Assembly: GCA_036961445.1 (NCBI GenBank)
Contig: JBALVO010000001.1
Location: 62,001-126,000 of the forward strand
Direction: 5' to 3'
DNA length: 64,000 nt
Origin: JBALVO01 sp036961445
GTDB lineage: Bacteria; Pseudomonadota; Gammaproteobacteria; Pseudomonadales; Halieaceae
The notes below the pieces were generated by a model, which saw nothing but the letters and a program-made list of their open reading frames with translations, did no database searches and had not been told where the DNA came from. A program made the translations under genes and the position numbers. This document shows, piece after piece, positions 53,816 through 62,550 of this stretch (position 1 is the first letter of the stretch; the number at the start of each line of letters is the position of its first letter).

Positions 53816-54952
53816 TTATGCGGCGGTTTTATCTCGCTCACCAACGCGGGGCCCGGTGTACAGAGCGCGTGGGCGTATCAGACGGTTATCCTTGCTGAAT
53901 TCCAGGAAGTGGGCAATGTAGCCATAAACCCTGGACATGGCGAACATGGCGGTGAAGTAGTGGCTGGGAATGCCGAGACTGTGGAACACCGCGCCTTTGT
54001 AAAACTCTACGTTCGCCCAGATTTCCTTGCCCCGCACAGCGAATTCGCGCTGGCAGGCCTCTTCCACCGCCACCAGGGTCGCCAGCAGATTCTTGCTCTC
54101 GTCGTTCTGGCATAGCTCCACGGCCATCGGCTTGAGGATGTGAGCGCGGGGATCCACTGTGCGATATTCGCGATGACCCATGCCCATGATTTTTACTTTG
54201 TTGGCCAGGCAGTCCTGAACGTAAGCTTCAGCTTTATCGGGGCTGCCAATCTCCATGGCCATTTCCAGTGCGGCCTGGTCGGCACCGCCGTGCAGCTTGC
54301 CAAACAGGGTGCCAATGGAGGCAGAGATGCAGGACTGGATGGGCGCCAGGGTGCTTGCACATACCCTTCCGGCGAATGTGCCGCAGTTGAAACTGTGTTC
54401 CATCTGCAGGATTTGGGCAGCATCCAGCATTCGCACTTGTTCCGGGGTTGGCGCGCTGCCGAGGAACATATTCAGGAAGTTTTCATGAAACAGTCGGCCG
54501 GGAATGGGTGGCAAAACGGCTTTGCTTTGACTCAGGCGATAATGTGCCGCTATCAGGGCGGAAACTTTAGCGGCCAGAAACAGGCCTTGTTCCGCATCCC
54601 TGCCGATTTCCAGGGTTTCTTCCTGCGGCAGGGTGAGCAACGGCACCAGGCCCTGTAACATCAGCATGGGGTGAAGGTCGCGGGGCACGTGTTGCAACAA
54701 ATCAATTTCGGTGTAAGTGAGGCGCGTGTGCAGGCACATAAATGCCTTGAGGCGGCTCTTTTCCTGCTCATTGGGCCAGTCACCAAATAACACCATCCAC
54801 ACCACATGCAGGAATGGCACACCAATCATGTCGTTCACATCGATGCCGCGGTAGCTGAGCAGTCCCTCCTCTCCCTGGACATCAGAAATAGCAGTCTCGC
54901 CGACAACGATACCGGCCAGGTCAGCGGAGTAAACGGTTTGGTCTGAGGACAT
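53816..54952 (-). CDS. citrate synthase family protein with Glu in place of catalytic Asp
   Basis: A 378-residue type I/2-methylcitrate synthase-like enzyme. Catalytic histidines are His221 (KLHGGAD) and His260 (GMGHREY), but the catalytic Asp of the usual NVDFYSG is Glu316 here (NVEFYKG). The substrate-binding RPRALYTGP tail is present. It condenses an acyl-CoA (acetyl- or propionyl-) with oxaloacetate or an analogue. The start at 54952 follows from family length; the longer frame to 54997 is not needed. Divergent from the lysR gene across a palindrome. Not accompanied by prpB, acnB or prpF. Confidence 0.83.
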   Translation of the reverse strand: MSSDQTVYSADLAGIVVGETAISDVQGEEGLLSYRGIDVNDMIGVPFLHVVWMVLFGDWPNEQEKSRLKAFMCLHTRLTYTEIDLLQHVPRDLHPMLMLQGLVPLLTLPQEETLEIGRDAEQGLFLAAKVSALIAAHYRLSQSKAVLPPIPGRLFHENFLNMFLGSAPTPEQVRMLDAAQILQMEHSFNCGTFAGRVCASTLAPIQSCISASIGTLFGKLHGGADQAALEMAMEIGSPDKAEAYVQDCLANKVKIMGMGHREYRTVDPRAHILKPMAVELCQNDESKNLLATLVAVEEACQREFAVRGKEIWANVEFYKGAVFHSLGIPSHYFTAMFAMSRVYGYIAHFLEFSKDNRLIRPRALYTGPRVGERDKTAA

Positions 54953-54981
54953 GTTTCTACTCGATTTTGGTAATTTTTCAC

Positions 54982-54987
54982 AGTATA
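54982..54987 (-). promoter_or_regulatory. possible -10 element of the citrate synthase-like gene
   Basis: Minus strand TATACT (5 of 6 to TATAAT), 30 bases upstream of the ATG. No good -35 element at the right distance, which would suit an activator-dependent promoter controlled from the palindrome at 55018-55039. Confidence 0.3.
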
Positions 54988-55017
54988 CGACCGCCAATTT
55001 AATTAGTAGAGTTAATG

Positions 55018-55039
55018 TTACTTATCTATCTATAAGTAA
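55018..55039. promoter_or_regulatory. LysR-type regulator binding site (perfect inverted repeat)
   Basis: TTACTTAT (55018-55025), six spacer bases, ATAAGTAA (55032-55039): a perfect 8+8 bp inverted repeat. It is 7 bases from the lysR start codon and about 65 bases from the citrate synthase start, within the divergent gap. LysR regulators typically bind such a dyad and act on both promoters. Confidence 0.6.
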
Positions 55040-55046
55040 TACTTCT

Positions 55047-55934
55047 ATGCGTTTAGAAAACAGTGAGTTACGTGCCTTTCGTGCAGTAATTGAAGAGGGT
55101 GGATTCAAGCGAGCGGCTGATGCACTGCATATTAGTCAATCCGCAGTTAGCCAGGCCGTGGCCGGGCTGGAATCCAAGCTTGGCATGTCTTTAGTGCAAA
55201 GGGGTAAGGAGCTGCGCCTGACCGAAGTGGGCAAGCGCTTGTTCGAGCATGCGGTTGACGTATTGCGAGACGAACAGCAGACACTCGAAGATATCGCCCA
55301 GTTGAAACAAGGCAGAACTGAAACCCTTAATCTGGCCTTGAGCGCTTCGCTTAATCGCTTTTATGCACCTGAGTTAATAAGCGCTTACTATCAAGAAAAC
55401 CCACACACTAGAATGAAGGTCGCCGAGTTACCCGCGCGCAGCATTATATCAGCGGTACTATCAGGCAGTGTCGAATTGGGTCTGGGCCCCTTTCAGAAGG
55501 ATATGGCAGCGTTCGAAACTATTCCTTTGTATACCGATTCACGTCACCTGGTGGTGAGTCCGCGTCACTCCCAGTTCCAGCAAATGATTTGCGGTGATCA
55601 GCGCGCGCTCAAGCTAACGCCGTTGATCGCGTCTGCGCTGGACAGCCCCGACATGCGCCCGTCCATTGCGCGCCTGCGTGACCAGTTCAGCACCGTGTGG
55701 GAGGTGAGCAGTTTGTCACTGCGCATACACATGGTTGAGCAGGGCATGGGAGTGACGTTTATCGACCGCAAGCTGCTGCGGGAACATCCTGCCTGCGCAG
55801 ATTTTAGAATTATGGACGACCTGTCGTTCGGTCGTATCGATAAGCAGGTAGGCTTGTACTATCGCGCGGGAAAAAACCTCAGCGAGAGCGCCATGCAATT
55901 TATCACGCTATGCGAACGATTCTGGAACTTGTAA
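55047..55934 (+). CDS. LysR family transcriptional regulator
   Basis: A 295-residue LysR regulator. Winged helix-turn-helix at about 1-60 (ELRAFRAVIEEGGFKRAADALHISQ, SAVSQAVAGLESKLG), then a periplasmic-binding-like ligand domain of two lobes to the C-terminus. ATG at 55047 is the family start; the frame to 54951 lies in the promoter region. Divergent from the citrate synthase-like gene, so likely its activator and self-repressor. Followed, 69 bases later, by the FAD oxidoreductase. Confidence 0.88.
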   Translation: MRLENSELRAFRAVIEEGGFKRAADALHISQSAVSQAVAGLESKLGMSLVQRGKELRLTEVGKRLFEHAVDVLRDEQQTLEDIAQLKQGRTETLNLALSASLNRFYAPELISAYYQENPHTRMKVAELPARSIISAVLSGSVELGLGPFQKDMAAFETIPLYTDSRHLVVSPRHSQFQQMICGDQRALKLTPLIASALDSPDMRPSIARLRDQFSTVWEVSSLSLRIHMVEQGMGVTFIDRKLLREHPACADFRIMDDLSFGRIDKQVGLYYRAGKNLSESAMQFITLCERFWNL

Positions 55935-56003
55935 AGTAAATTAACCTGCCGTTCCGCGCCGGAGCGGTCGGACTTGTCGTTTTTAGCAAAAGGATACAGC
56001 CAG

Positions 56004-57608
56004 ATGGCGGTAACACTGCGCAACAGTAATGTTCAGAAGCTCAAGGAACAGGTGTTCGATGTGCTTATTGTCGGGGGCGGCATCAACGGTGCGGTAGCTG
56101 CGGCATCGCTGGCGGGTCGCGGCGTCAGTGTGGCGCTCATCGACAAAGGTGACTTTGCCAGCGGTGTCAGTTCCAATTCATCCAACCTGGCCTGGGGTGG
56201 CATCAAGTACCTGGAGACCCATGAGTACCTGTTGGTTAACAAATTATGCAAATCCCGCAATAAGTTAATGCGGGCCTATCCGTCGACAGTGAAGGAAATT
56301 CGTTTTTTTACCACGATACAACGCGGCTTTCGTTTCTGGCCTTCCTTTGTATTTCTTGGCAGTGTGGTGTATTGGATCATGGGCCGGTTTGTCACCAAAG
56401 CACCGCGCTACATCTCAGCGCGGGCGTTGGAACGGGCTGAACCGGTTATCAATACCTCCGCGGCTGCCGGCGGTTTTGAGTACTCAGACTGCTATTTGTA
56501 CGACAATGATGCGCGGTTTGTTTTCAACTTTATCCGCAAGAGCCTCAACTACGGTTGTATCGCCGCCAATTATGTGGAATCGACAGCGGCCACAAGAGTC
56601 GACGGGCAGTGGCTCACTGCGGCTCGGGATGCGACCAGCGCAGAAACCTTCGAGATTCGCTCCAAAGCAGTGATCAATGCCTGTGGCCCCTATGTTGATG
56701 CCCACAACCGGGTTACCGGGGAGCAAACCCAGTACCATCATCTGTTTTCCAAGGGGGTACACCTGATCGTGGATAGCATCACCGATAACCAGCGTGTATT
56801 GACCTTCTTCGCCAGTGACGGGCGCTTGTTTTTCCTGATTCCCATGGGGCCCAAAACCTGCATCGGGACCACTGATACCCAGGTGAATAGTCCGTCAGTT
56901 GAGGTTACCGATGAGGACAGGGATTTTGTACTGGAAAATGCCAACGCGTTGCTGGATCTCGACCCACCGCTTACCCGCAGCAGTATCATCTCTGAACGTG
57001 TGGGAGTGAGACCTTTAGCGATCAAGGGAGAGGGGGGTAAGGCCGATTGGGTTGAGTTGTCGCGCAAGCATGTTATCGAAGTTGATGAACCTACGCAGCA
57101 CCTGAGCATTTTTGGCGGAAAACTAACCGATTGCCTGAATGTGGGTGATGAGGTGGCGCAGTGGATTGAGCGTCTGGGCATAACCGTGCCCCAGGCTGAC
57201 AATAAATGGTATGGCGAGCCGGGTGCGGAACTGCGCGATGAATTCATGTTGCAGGCAAAGTTAATGAAGCTGGATGCGCTGACGCATGCCTCATCGTCAG
57301 AGCCGTTGTCTGAGCGTTTCTGGCGGCGTTATGCCGAGAGCGCATTTGGCCTGCTGGAGCGTATACGCGAGGATGAAAGTTGCGCGGAGTTGCTGATAGA
57401 GAATGCAGAGTACACGCGCTGCGAGATCGAGCTGGCTGCGCGGCGCGAGATGATTGTAAAGTTGGAAGACTTTATGCGCAGGCGGTCGAAAATTGAACAA
57501 GTGGTGCGCAGGGAGGACGTAGCCTGTGCTCCGGGTCTGCGCGAGGCCTGTGACATCCTGTTTGAGGGGGACGCCGAGGCGAAACTACGGGAGTACCTGG
57601 TTTGTTAA
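56004..57608 (+). CDS. GlpD-like FAD-dependent glycerol-3-phosphate dehydrogenase family protein
   Basis: A 534-residue DAO-type flavoprotein. FAD motif VGGGINGA at about 23-30; family blocks GDFASGVSSNSSNLAWGG (where GlpD usually has LIHGG) and FGGKLTDCLN are present; the C-terminal helical domain (about 400-534) corresponds to the GlpD C-terminal domain. ATG at 56004 has AAGGA about 10 bases upstream; the frame to 55974 adds ten residues. Such enzymes oxidise glycerol-3-phosphate and pass electrons to quinone at the membrane. The subgroup is diverged, so substrate could differ. Confidence 0.82.
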   Translation: MAVTLRNSNVQKLKEQVFDVLIVGGGINGAVAAASLAGRGVSVALIDKGDFASGVSSNSSNLAWGGIKYLETHEYLLVNKLCKSRNKLMRAYPSTVKEIRFFTTIQRGFRFWPSFVFLGSVVYWIMGRFVTKAPRYISARALERAEPVINTSAAAGGFEYSDCYLYDNDARFVFNFIRKSLNYGCIAANYVESTAATRVDGQWLTAARDATSAETFEIRSKAVINACGPYVDAHNRVTGEQTQYHHLFSKGVHLIVDSITDNQRVLTFFASDGRLFFLIPMGPKTCIGTTDTQVNSPSVEVTDEDRDFVLENANALLDLDPPLTRSSIISERVGVRPLAIKGEGGKADWVELSRKHVIEVDEPTQHLSIFGGKLTDCLNVGDEVAQWIERLGITVPQADNKWYGEPGAELRDEFMLQAKLMKLDALTHASSSEPLSERFWRRYAESAFGLLERIREDESCAELLIENAEYTRCEIELAARREMIVKLEDFMRRRSKIEQVVRREDVACAPGLREACDILFEGDAEAKLREYLVC

Positions 57609-57625
57609 CGCGCCAGGATAGTTTG

Positions 57626-58642
57626 TTATTCGAACCAATGAGTGGTGCGGTTCGCGAACCACACCAGAGATAGCATCACTGGAACTTCCACCAGGACACC
57701 AACCACGGTGGCCAGGGCCGCTCCTGAATGCAGCCCGAATAGAGAAATCGCCACCGCCACTGCTAACTCGAAGAAATTGGAGGTGCCGATCAGGCAGGCG
57801 GGCGCGGCAATATTGTGTTTCAGTTTCAGCCACTTCGCAGCGCCATAGGCGATGGCAAAAATACCATAGGTCTGGATCATTAATGGAATTGCGATAAGTG
57901 CAATGGTTTGTGGTTGGTCGATAATGGTTTCCGCCTGGAAGCCAAACAGTAGTACTACCGTGGCCAGTAAGCCGATAATTGACCAGGGCTTCAGACGGCG
58001 CACGAATTGCTCTAGCTGCTGATGATCATTGTCCTGATCGAGCTTACGCCGAGTGGCAACACCGGCCAGCAACGGCAGTACCACGTACAACACCACCGAT
58101 AACAGTAGTGTCTGCCAGGGCACGTGAATCTCCGATACCCCCAGTAATAGCGCTGCCAGCGGCGCAAACGCGAATACCATGATAATGTTGTTTACCGAGA
58201 CCTGTACCAGGGTGTAGTTGGGGTCACCCCGGGTTAACTGGCTCCACACAAAGACCATGGCAGTGCAGGGCGCCACACCGAGCAAAATCATGCCGGCGAT
58301 ATACTCCGTAGCGGATTGGGGGTCCACGAGGTCAGCAAAAATAACACGGAAAAATAGCCAGGCCAGCAGTGCCATGGTGAACGGCTTTATTAGCCAGTTG
58401 ATGACCAGGGTTAGGATCAGTCCCTTGGGCTTTTTACCGGCGTCTTTCACCGCTGAAAAGTCCACCTGGATCATCATTGGATAGATCATTATCCAGATCA
58501 GCAGCGCCACTGGCAGGTTGACGTGGGCGTATTCCAGAGCGGCAACGCTGGAGAAAACGCCAGGCAGCAGATTGCCCAGGGTAACTCCGGTTGCTATGCA
58601 TAGAGCGACCCATAGCGACAGATAGCGTTCGAATAATCCCAT
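57626..58642 (-). CDS. acr3: arsenite efflux permease, ACR3 family
   Basis: A 338-residue bile acid/Na+ symporter-superfamily carrier with ten helices. The conserved Cys126 in LGVAPCTAMVFVW and the glutamate of GTSNFFELAVAVA mark ACR3 arsenite exporters, which expel As(III) using the proton gradient. ATG 58642 is the family start; GTG 58654 would add four residues. No arsR or arsC adjoins it within the window. Convergent with the FAD oxidoreductase gene (17 bases apart). Confidence 0.88.
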   Translation of the reverse strand: MGLFERYLSLWVALCIATGVTLGNLLPGVFSSVAALEYAHVNLPVALLIWIMIYPMMIQVDFSAVKDAGKKPKGLILTLVINWLIKPFTMALLAWLFFRVIFADLVDPQSATEYIAGMILLGVAPCTAMVFVWSQLTRGDPNYTLVQVSVNNIIMVFAFAPLAALLLGVSEIHVPWQTLLLSVVLYVVLPLLAGVATRRKLDQDNDHQQLEQFVRRLKPWSIIGLLATVVLLFGFQAETIIDQPQTIALIAIPLMIQTYGIFAIAYGAAKWLKLKHNIAAPACLIGTSNFFELAVAVAISLFGLHSGAALATVVGVLVEVPVMLSLVWFANRTTHWFE

Positions 58643-58713
58643 GTTAGCTGTCACTCATCCATGCCATAAGCTTACAGTTTGCCTTATGTTGGTGGGAGGG
58701 GCAAAAGCGGGAT

Positions 58714-58739
58714 AAAAAAAGGGGCCACGAAGGCCCCTT
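58714..58739 (-). terminator. rho-independent terminator of the exported MBL gene
   Basis: AAGGGGCC (58719-58726) and GGCCCCTT (58732-58739) form an 8-bp stem with a 5-base loop; on the minus strand the stem is followed by a run of T (plus A-run from 58714). It lies 18 bases after the gene's stop. Confidence 0.8.
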
Positions 58740-58757
58740 GTATTCAGGCGTTAAAAC

Positions 58758-60221
58758 TTACTTGGCTTGTTCTTCCAGTATCTTCTGGTTCCTGACCTTC
58801 TGGCTCCAGCGGTCACTCATGCTCCTTTTGAGTGCGGGTGGCATGGCGTCAAAGGGCACTACGAGATCGCCTTCGACGGGCCATTCCTGCAACAGTTCAG
58901 GATGATATCCCTTGGGATAGTATTTCTTCGGATCGATCTCCTGCTCCCTGACGAAAGGCTCCTGAATATCTTCCCGCGCGTGCGGAGGATGGGGAACGAC
59001 CAGCTGGCCGTTGTCAAAGTTGAACTGTGGAGCTTTGCTGTTCGGGAAGTCAGGCAGGATGCCCTCACGGACCCAGATCTGATCCTTGGTGACGTTCACG
59101 ACGATGCCATCGGGCGCCCCAAAGTGGAAAGGTCCTTTCCAATGCTCGCGAACTTCTGCAACAGTTTCCTCCGCCACATAGGGGTCATAGCTCATGTGGG
59201 TCGTCATGAATAGACGAGGCTTGATCTGGTTGGCCAGATAGCCTGAGGCGTAGGCCGGGGTGTGGTGTGTGTCGATCGTGTAGCGAGCCAGGAAGGGCGG
59301 TACGCCCTGTACGCCAGCGTTGATCTCCACCACTTCCTGCTGCAATTCCGTTACATAGACGTCACAACCCTTGGCATATTTTTTATCGAGCTCACTGGGT
59401 CTGCCATCACCGGTCCACACAAAGCACAGGCTTTCACCGTTTGGTGTGGTCCAGTCCAGTCGATAACCGGAGGCCCCATCCTTGGCGTGTGAACGCTGCC
59501 AGTGAATGACTTTTACGCCATTGCGGTCATAAATCAGGCCACCGTTATCCCGGAAATCGAATTCGTGGGCAATGATATCCCAGCCCTTACCGACCGGAAA
59601 TACGCTGAACGCATCCTGGTGCCAACCGGTCATCATTTTCATGCCCTTGATCAGGGTATTGAGACCGTATTCAGGTGTGCGCCCGGAGGGCCCCCAGACT
59701 TCCAGGTTTTCATGCCAGCCGCCAGCCCAGGTTCCGAACATCCATATGTACGGCAGGGCGTTATAGTGATCTACATGCAGGTGGGTGAGAAATACTTTCT
59801 TGATTTCATTGAGAGCAATGCCCGAGGCGACATAGTTCGCAGGAGAGCCTTCACCGACGTCAAAGGCAAAGTTATCGCCGTTACCCAGCATGACCCAGAT
59901 CGAGGTATTCATCTGTCCGGGGCGGATCATCGGGGCGGTGCCCATAAAGTGAATGCGCATTTCATTGGGCTGCACTTCTTCGGCGTTGGGAAGCCAGTTG
60001 GCGGCGCTCTTTAGCCACGGCTGGGGGCTGATCCCTTCAAATAACAGGCCCTCCTTCCAACGCCCCATGGGGACGCCGCCGCTGAGGGTAGCGTTAATTT
60101 CTTTTTCGCTGGAGACTTTTTGCACGGGTGGCGACTGCGCCAGGCTGCCGGCGGCAGTAAGTAGTGAACAGGCCACACCGAGAGTAGCGGCGGTGGCACG
60201 TAAAAGCGGCTTGAAATCCAT
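58758..60221 (-). CDS. exported MBL-fold metallohydrolase
   Basis: A 487-residue secreted hydrolase. The signal peptide ends near GSLAQS (about 28). The motif THLHVDH is at 146-152; another metal-site His is in TIDTHH and MTTHMSY. Closest general match is the GntH-like group of periplasmic MBL hydrolases, named after guanitoxin biosynthesis; here no toxin pathway adjoins, so a general role is more likely. ATG 60221 has GGAGG nine bases upstream; the frame to 60278 is rejected. Divergent from the AraC gene at 60388 and followed by a clear terminator, so a single-gene unit. Confidence 0.82.
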   Translation of the reverse strand: MDFKPLLRATAATLGVACSLLTAAGSLAQSPPVQKVSSEKEINATLSGGVPMGRWKEGLLFEGISPQPWLKSAANWLPNAEEVQPNEMRIHFMGTAPMIRPGQMNTSIWVMLGNGDNFAFDVGEGSPANYVASGIALNEIKKVFLTHLHVDHYNALPYIWMFGTWAGGWHENLEVWGPSGRTPEYGLNTLIKGMKMMTGWHQDAFSVFPVGKGWDIIAHEFDFRDNGGLIYDRNGVKVIHWQRSHAKDGASGYRLDWTTPNGESLCFVWTGDGRPSELDKKYAKGCDVYVTELQQEVVEINAGVQGVPPFLARYTIDTHHTPAYASGYLANQIKPRLFMTTHMSYDPYVAEETVAEVREHWKGPFHFGAPDGIVVNVTKDQIWVREGILPDFPNSKAPQFNFDNGQLVVPHPPHAREDIQEPFVREQEIDPKKYYPKGYHPELLQEWPVEGDLVVPFDAMPPALKRSMSDRWSQKVRNQKILEEQAK

Positions 60222-60387
60222 AGTGTAAAACCTCCATAACTGCTTGGCTGCTGATCCAGCTGAAGATGCTTGAACCAATCAAGACTATAGCTAAGCACTG
60301 GTTGTTCTGCTAACTCAGCAGACTATAATTGCCAGACAATATCTAAATTGCGCAAAAATCGACTTGTGAGAGTCAGGTGTTTTAACG

Positions 60388-61368
60388 ATGTCGGAGAAAA
60401 AAGTCACCCCCGGATTCTGTATCCAGCAATCCTTTCCTCTTTTCGAACAGCTGGTGGAAGCCAGTAAAGGCTGGGAACTGGGTTTTCGCCAATTGAGCGC
60501 AACCTCCAGTCCGTTCCGTCTGGAGCAACTGTCCACCTCACGCATGCTTTATAGTCGCGTCCATTTAGGCAGCCACTTCCACCAATTGGGTGGCCCGGAG
60601 CTGGGTTTCCGTACTTTCGCCCTGCGCTCGGAAGTGTGTACGGATTTTCGTTGGTGTGGTGAGACTGTGAACCGCAATAGCCTGATTGTGCTGCCGTCCG
60701 ATGGGGAATTTGAATCAGTGTCCCTACCCGGCTTTGATATATTCACCGTGTCGTTGTGCTTCACTTTACTTGAGCGCACTGCTGAAATTCAGTTTCAGCG
60801 CCCGCTAGGGGATTTTATGGGTGACGCTGGACAGGTTTTTCATCTGTCGGAGGACAAGATGCATGAACTGCGCAGATTGCTGCACCGTCTTTCCAGCGAC
60901 GTGGCGCAATCCAGTGCATTGGGAGTGCCCCTGGAGAATTTGTCGAGAACCCGACGAATAGAGCTTGAATTAGTGTATCTGGTGCTGGCCTGCCTTGATC
61001 GGGGTGAGGCCCGGACACCAAGGGTTCATCCCAGCAAGCGGATGAGAGCGCTGGGGCGGGCGATGGAGCTGATTGGCAAGCGAACCGAAAAGGATTTTTG
61101 TATTTCTGATTTGGTGGAGCAGGTCGGTGTATCACGGCGTACTCTGGAGTACGCCTTCCTCGACGGTGTGGGCGTCTCACCTGCCGCCTACCTAAAAGCG
61201 ACTCGCCTCAAAGCGTTGCATCAGGACCTGCTGCTGACCGATAGCACTCAGGCGTCTGTAGCCAGCTTGTGTTTATTACATGGGTTTGGCCACCTGGGGC
61301 AGGTGGCAGCCGACTATCGCGTGATGTTTGGTGAACGTCCTTCCGCGACTTTGCGGCGCTGGGGCTAG
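60388..61368 (+). CDS. AraC family transcriptional regulator
   Basis: A 326-residue AraC regulator. The N-terminal ~200 residues are a diverged ligand or dimer domain; the C-terminal double HTH covers about 225-325 (GVSRRTLEYAFLDGVGVSPAAYLK). Similar in layout to EutR/FeaR-like members. Divergent from the MBL gene across a 166-base gap, so its likely target. The signal is unknown. Confidence 0.87.
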   Translation: MSEKKVTPGFCIQQSFPLFEQLVEASKGWELGFRQLSATSSPFRLEQLSTSRMLYSRVHLGSHFHQLGGPELGFRTFALRSEVCTDFRWCGETVNRNSLIVLPSDGEFESVSLPGFDIFTVSLCFTLLERTAEIQFQRPLGDFMGDAGQVFHLSEDKMHELRRLLHRLSSDVAQSSALGVPLENLSRTRRIELELVYLVLACLDRGEARTPRVHPSKRMRALGRAMELIGKRTEKDFCISDLVEQVGVSRRTLEYAFLDGVGVSPAAYLKATRLKALHQDLLLTDSTQASVASLCLLHGFGHLGQVAADYRVMFGERPSATLRRWG

Positions 61369-61378
61369 CTCAGGCTAT

Positions 61379-61879
61379 TCACTGCTGCCCCAATAAGGCC
61401 TGCCTGAGTTCGGGCCGACTGGTTTCTGGTGATAGCCAGATGTCCAGGAAGTGCTGGCCAAATTCGGGATCATCTATAGCGCCCAGCCGAGAGCCGTTAC
61501 GATAGAAAGTACTTTGGTCATTCAGGTCGATATGCAGTGTGAGCACATCATTCTTACTGACGTCAGGCCACAGGTCTGACAGGGTCTGCAGCCAGCGTTC
61601 TTGCTTGTTCACGGGTACGCTTTGCTGTTGCCATTCGGCGCCAGTGCGGGCCACGAGGTCGTTAGCGTCTATATCTCTCAGGTACTGAATTTCCAGTCGC
61701 AACGGGCGCTGCCGGTCACGGTATGAGCCGTCTGTGGAGTACAGACGCGAGTCATAGATTGGCCATAACAGAAATTTTAGCTGCGCCTGGCCTACCAGTA
61801 ACAAATGTTCACTCTGTCCCAGGGCCAGCAATGGTTGCAGCAACAACAGCAGCAGCAAGTTACGCGCTGGCCTCGTCAT
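61379..61879 (-). CDS. chalcone isomerase-like periplasmic protein
   Basis: A 166-residue protein with an N-terminal signal (about 1-21) and a compact fold of the chalcone isomerase-like family (PF16036): VGQAQLKFLLWPIYDSRLYS then LRDIDANDLVARTGAEW. Bacterial members are not flavonoid enzymes; they often neighbour DUF2878 and fatty acid-modifying genes and may bind fatty acids. Its start overlaps the DUF2878 stop by 4 bases (61876-61879). Function unknown. Confidence 0.75.
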   Translation of the reverse strand: MTRPARNLLLLLLLQPLLALGQSEHLLLVGQAQLKFLLWPIYDSRLYSTDGSYRDRQRPLRLEIQYLRDIDANDLVARTGAEWQQQSVPVNKQERWLQTLSDLWPDVSKNDVLTLHIDLNDQSTFYRNGSRLGAIDDPEFGQHFLDIWLSPETSRPELRQALLGQQ

Positions 61880-62469
61880 GTATTGGCCGCTCTGTCGTTG
61901 TTGGCATCAATTCTAGCCAGCACATGAACCAGCGTTGGTAGCAGTATTGCCCAGATCAATGACATCACCGCCAGGGTCAAAGGCAGTGAATAGCCAAATT
62001 CAACAGCGCCCAGACGCGCTCCCGCCCAGTAGTTAAGCGGCACTACCACTGCCCCTGCGAGCGCGGTGACGTAGGTGTTTTTTTGCAGGAAGGCCAGACT
62101 GCGCGGCAGTGCCGCAGCCATGCCCAGCCATAGACAACAAAGCCATAACGGCACCAGCACCGCGTTGGCGAAAATAAACACATTGGCCAGGCTCAACCCC
62201 GCATCCACGCTGACACCGATGAATGCCACCGCAGCCAGTCGCTCCAGCTCTCGCAGGCGCTGTTTTACCAGGCCAAAGTGCAATACCAGTAGTGAAATTG
62301 TGAGCAGCAGCATGGAGTCTCTGCCCAGTACGCTCAGCAGCCATATAGATTGGAACCAAATAACATTGAACCACGCAATGTCGGCAACAGAGCGCGTGGG
62401 CGCTATCGGTTTGGTGTTCAGCGTAAGGCTGGGCTGTGACATGGATTTGGCGCGTTTGTTGATAGTCAC
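61876..62469 (-). CDS. DUF2878 family membrane protein
   Basis: A 197-residue (GTG 62469) or 188-residue (ATG 62442) membrane protein of the DUF2878 family with about five helices and WFNVIWFQSIWLLSVLG near the start. It is usually found with chalcone isomerase-like, DUF3833 and cyclopropane fatty acid synthase-like genes; here only the chalcone-like partner is present. Neither start has a clear ribosome binding site. Function unknown. Confidence 0.72.
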   Translation of the reverse strand: MTINKRAKSMSQPSLTLNTKPIAPTRSVADIAWFNVIWFQSIWLLSVLGRDSMLLLTISLLVLHFGLVKQRLRELERLAAVAFIGVSVDAGLSLANVFIFANAVLVPLWLCCLWLGMAAALPRSLAFLQKNTYVTALAGAVVVPLNYWAGARLGAVEFGYSLPLTLAVMSLIWAILLPTLVHVLARIDANNDRAANT

Positions 62470-62550
62470 GTTGTTACGGAGAAACCGGCCTGTTGGATTA
62501 ACTACTAATTTCCAGGACCCGCCGAATGTGGCCCATCCGGTATTTGCCTA

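Noticed and set aside
58758..60221. Calling the secreted MBL hydrolase a guanitoxin enzyme
   Set aside because: Only the family resembles GntH; no other guanitoxin genes are present in the window.
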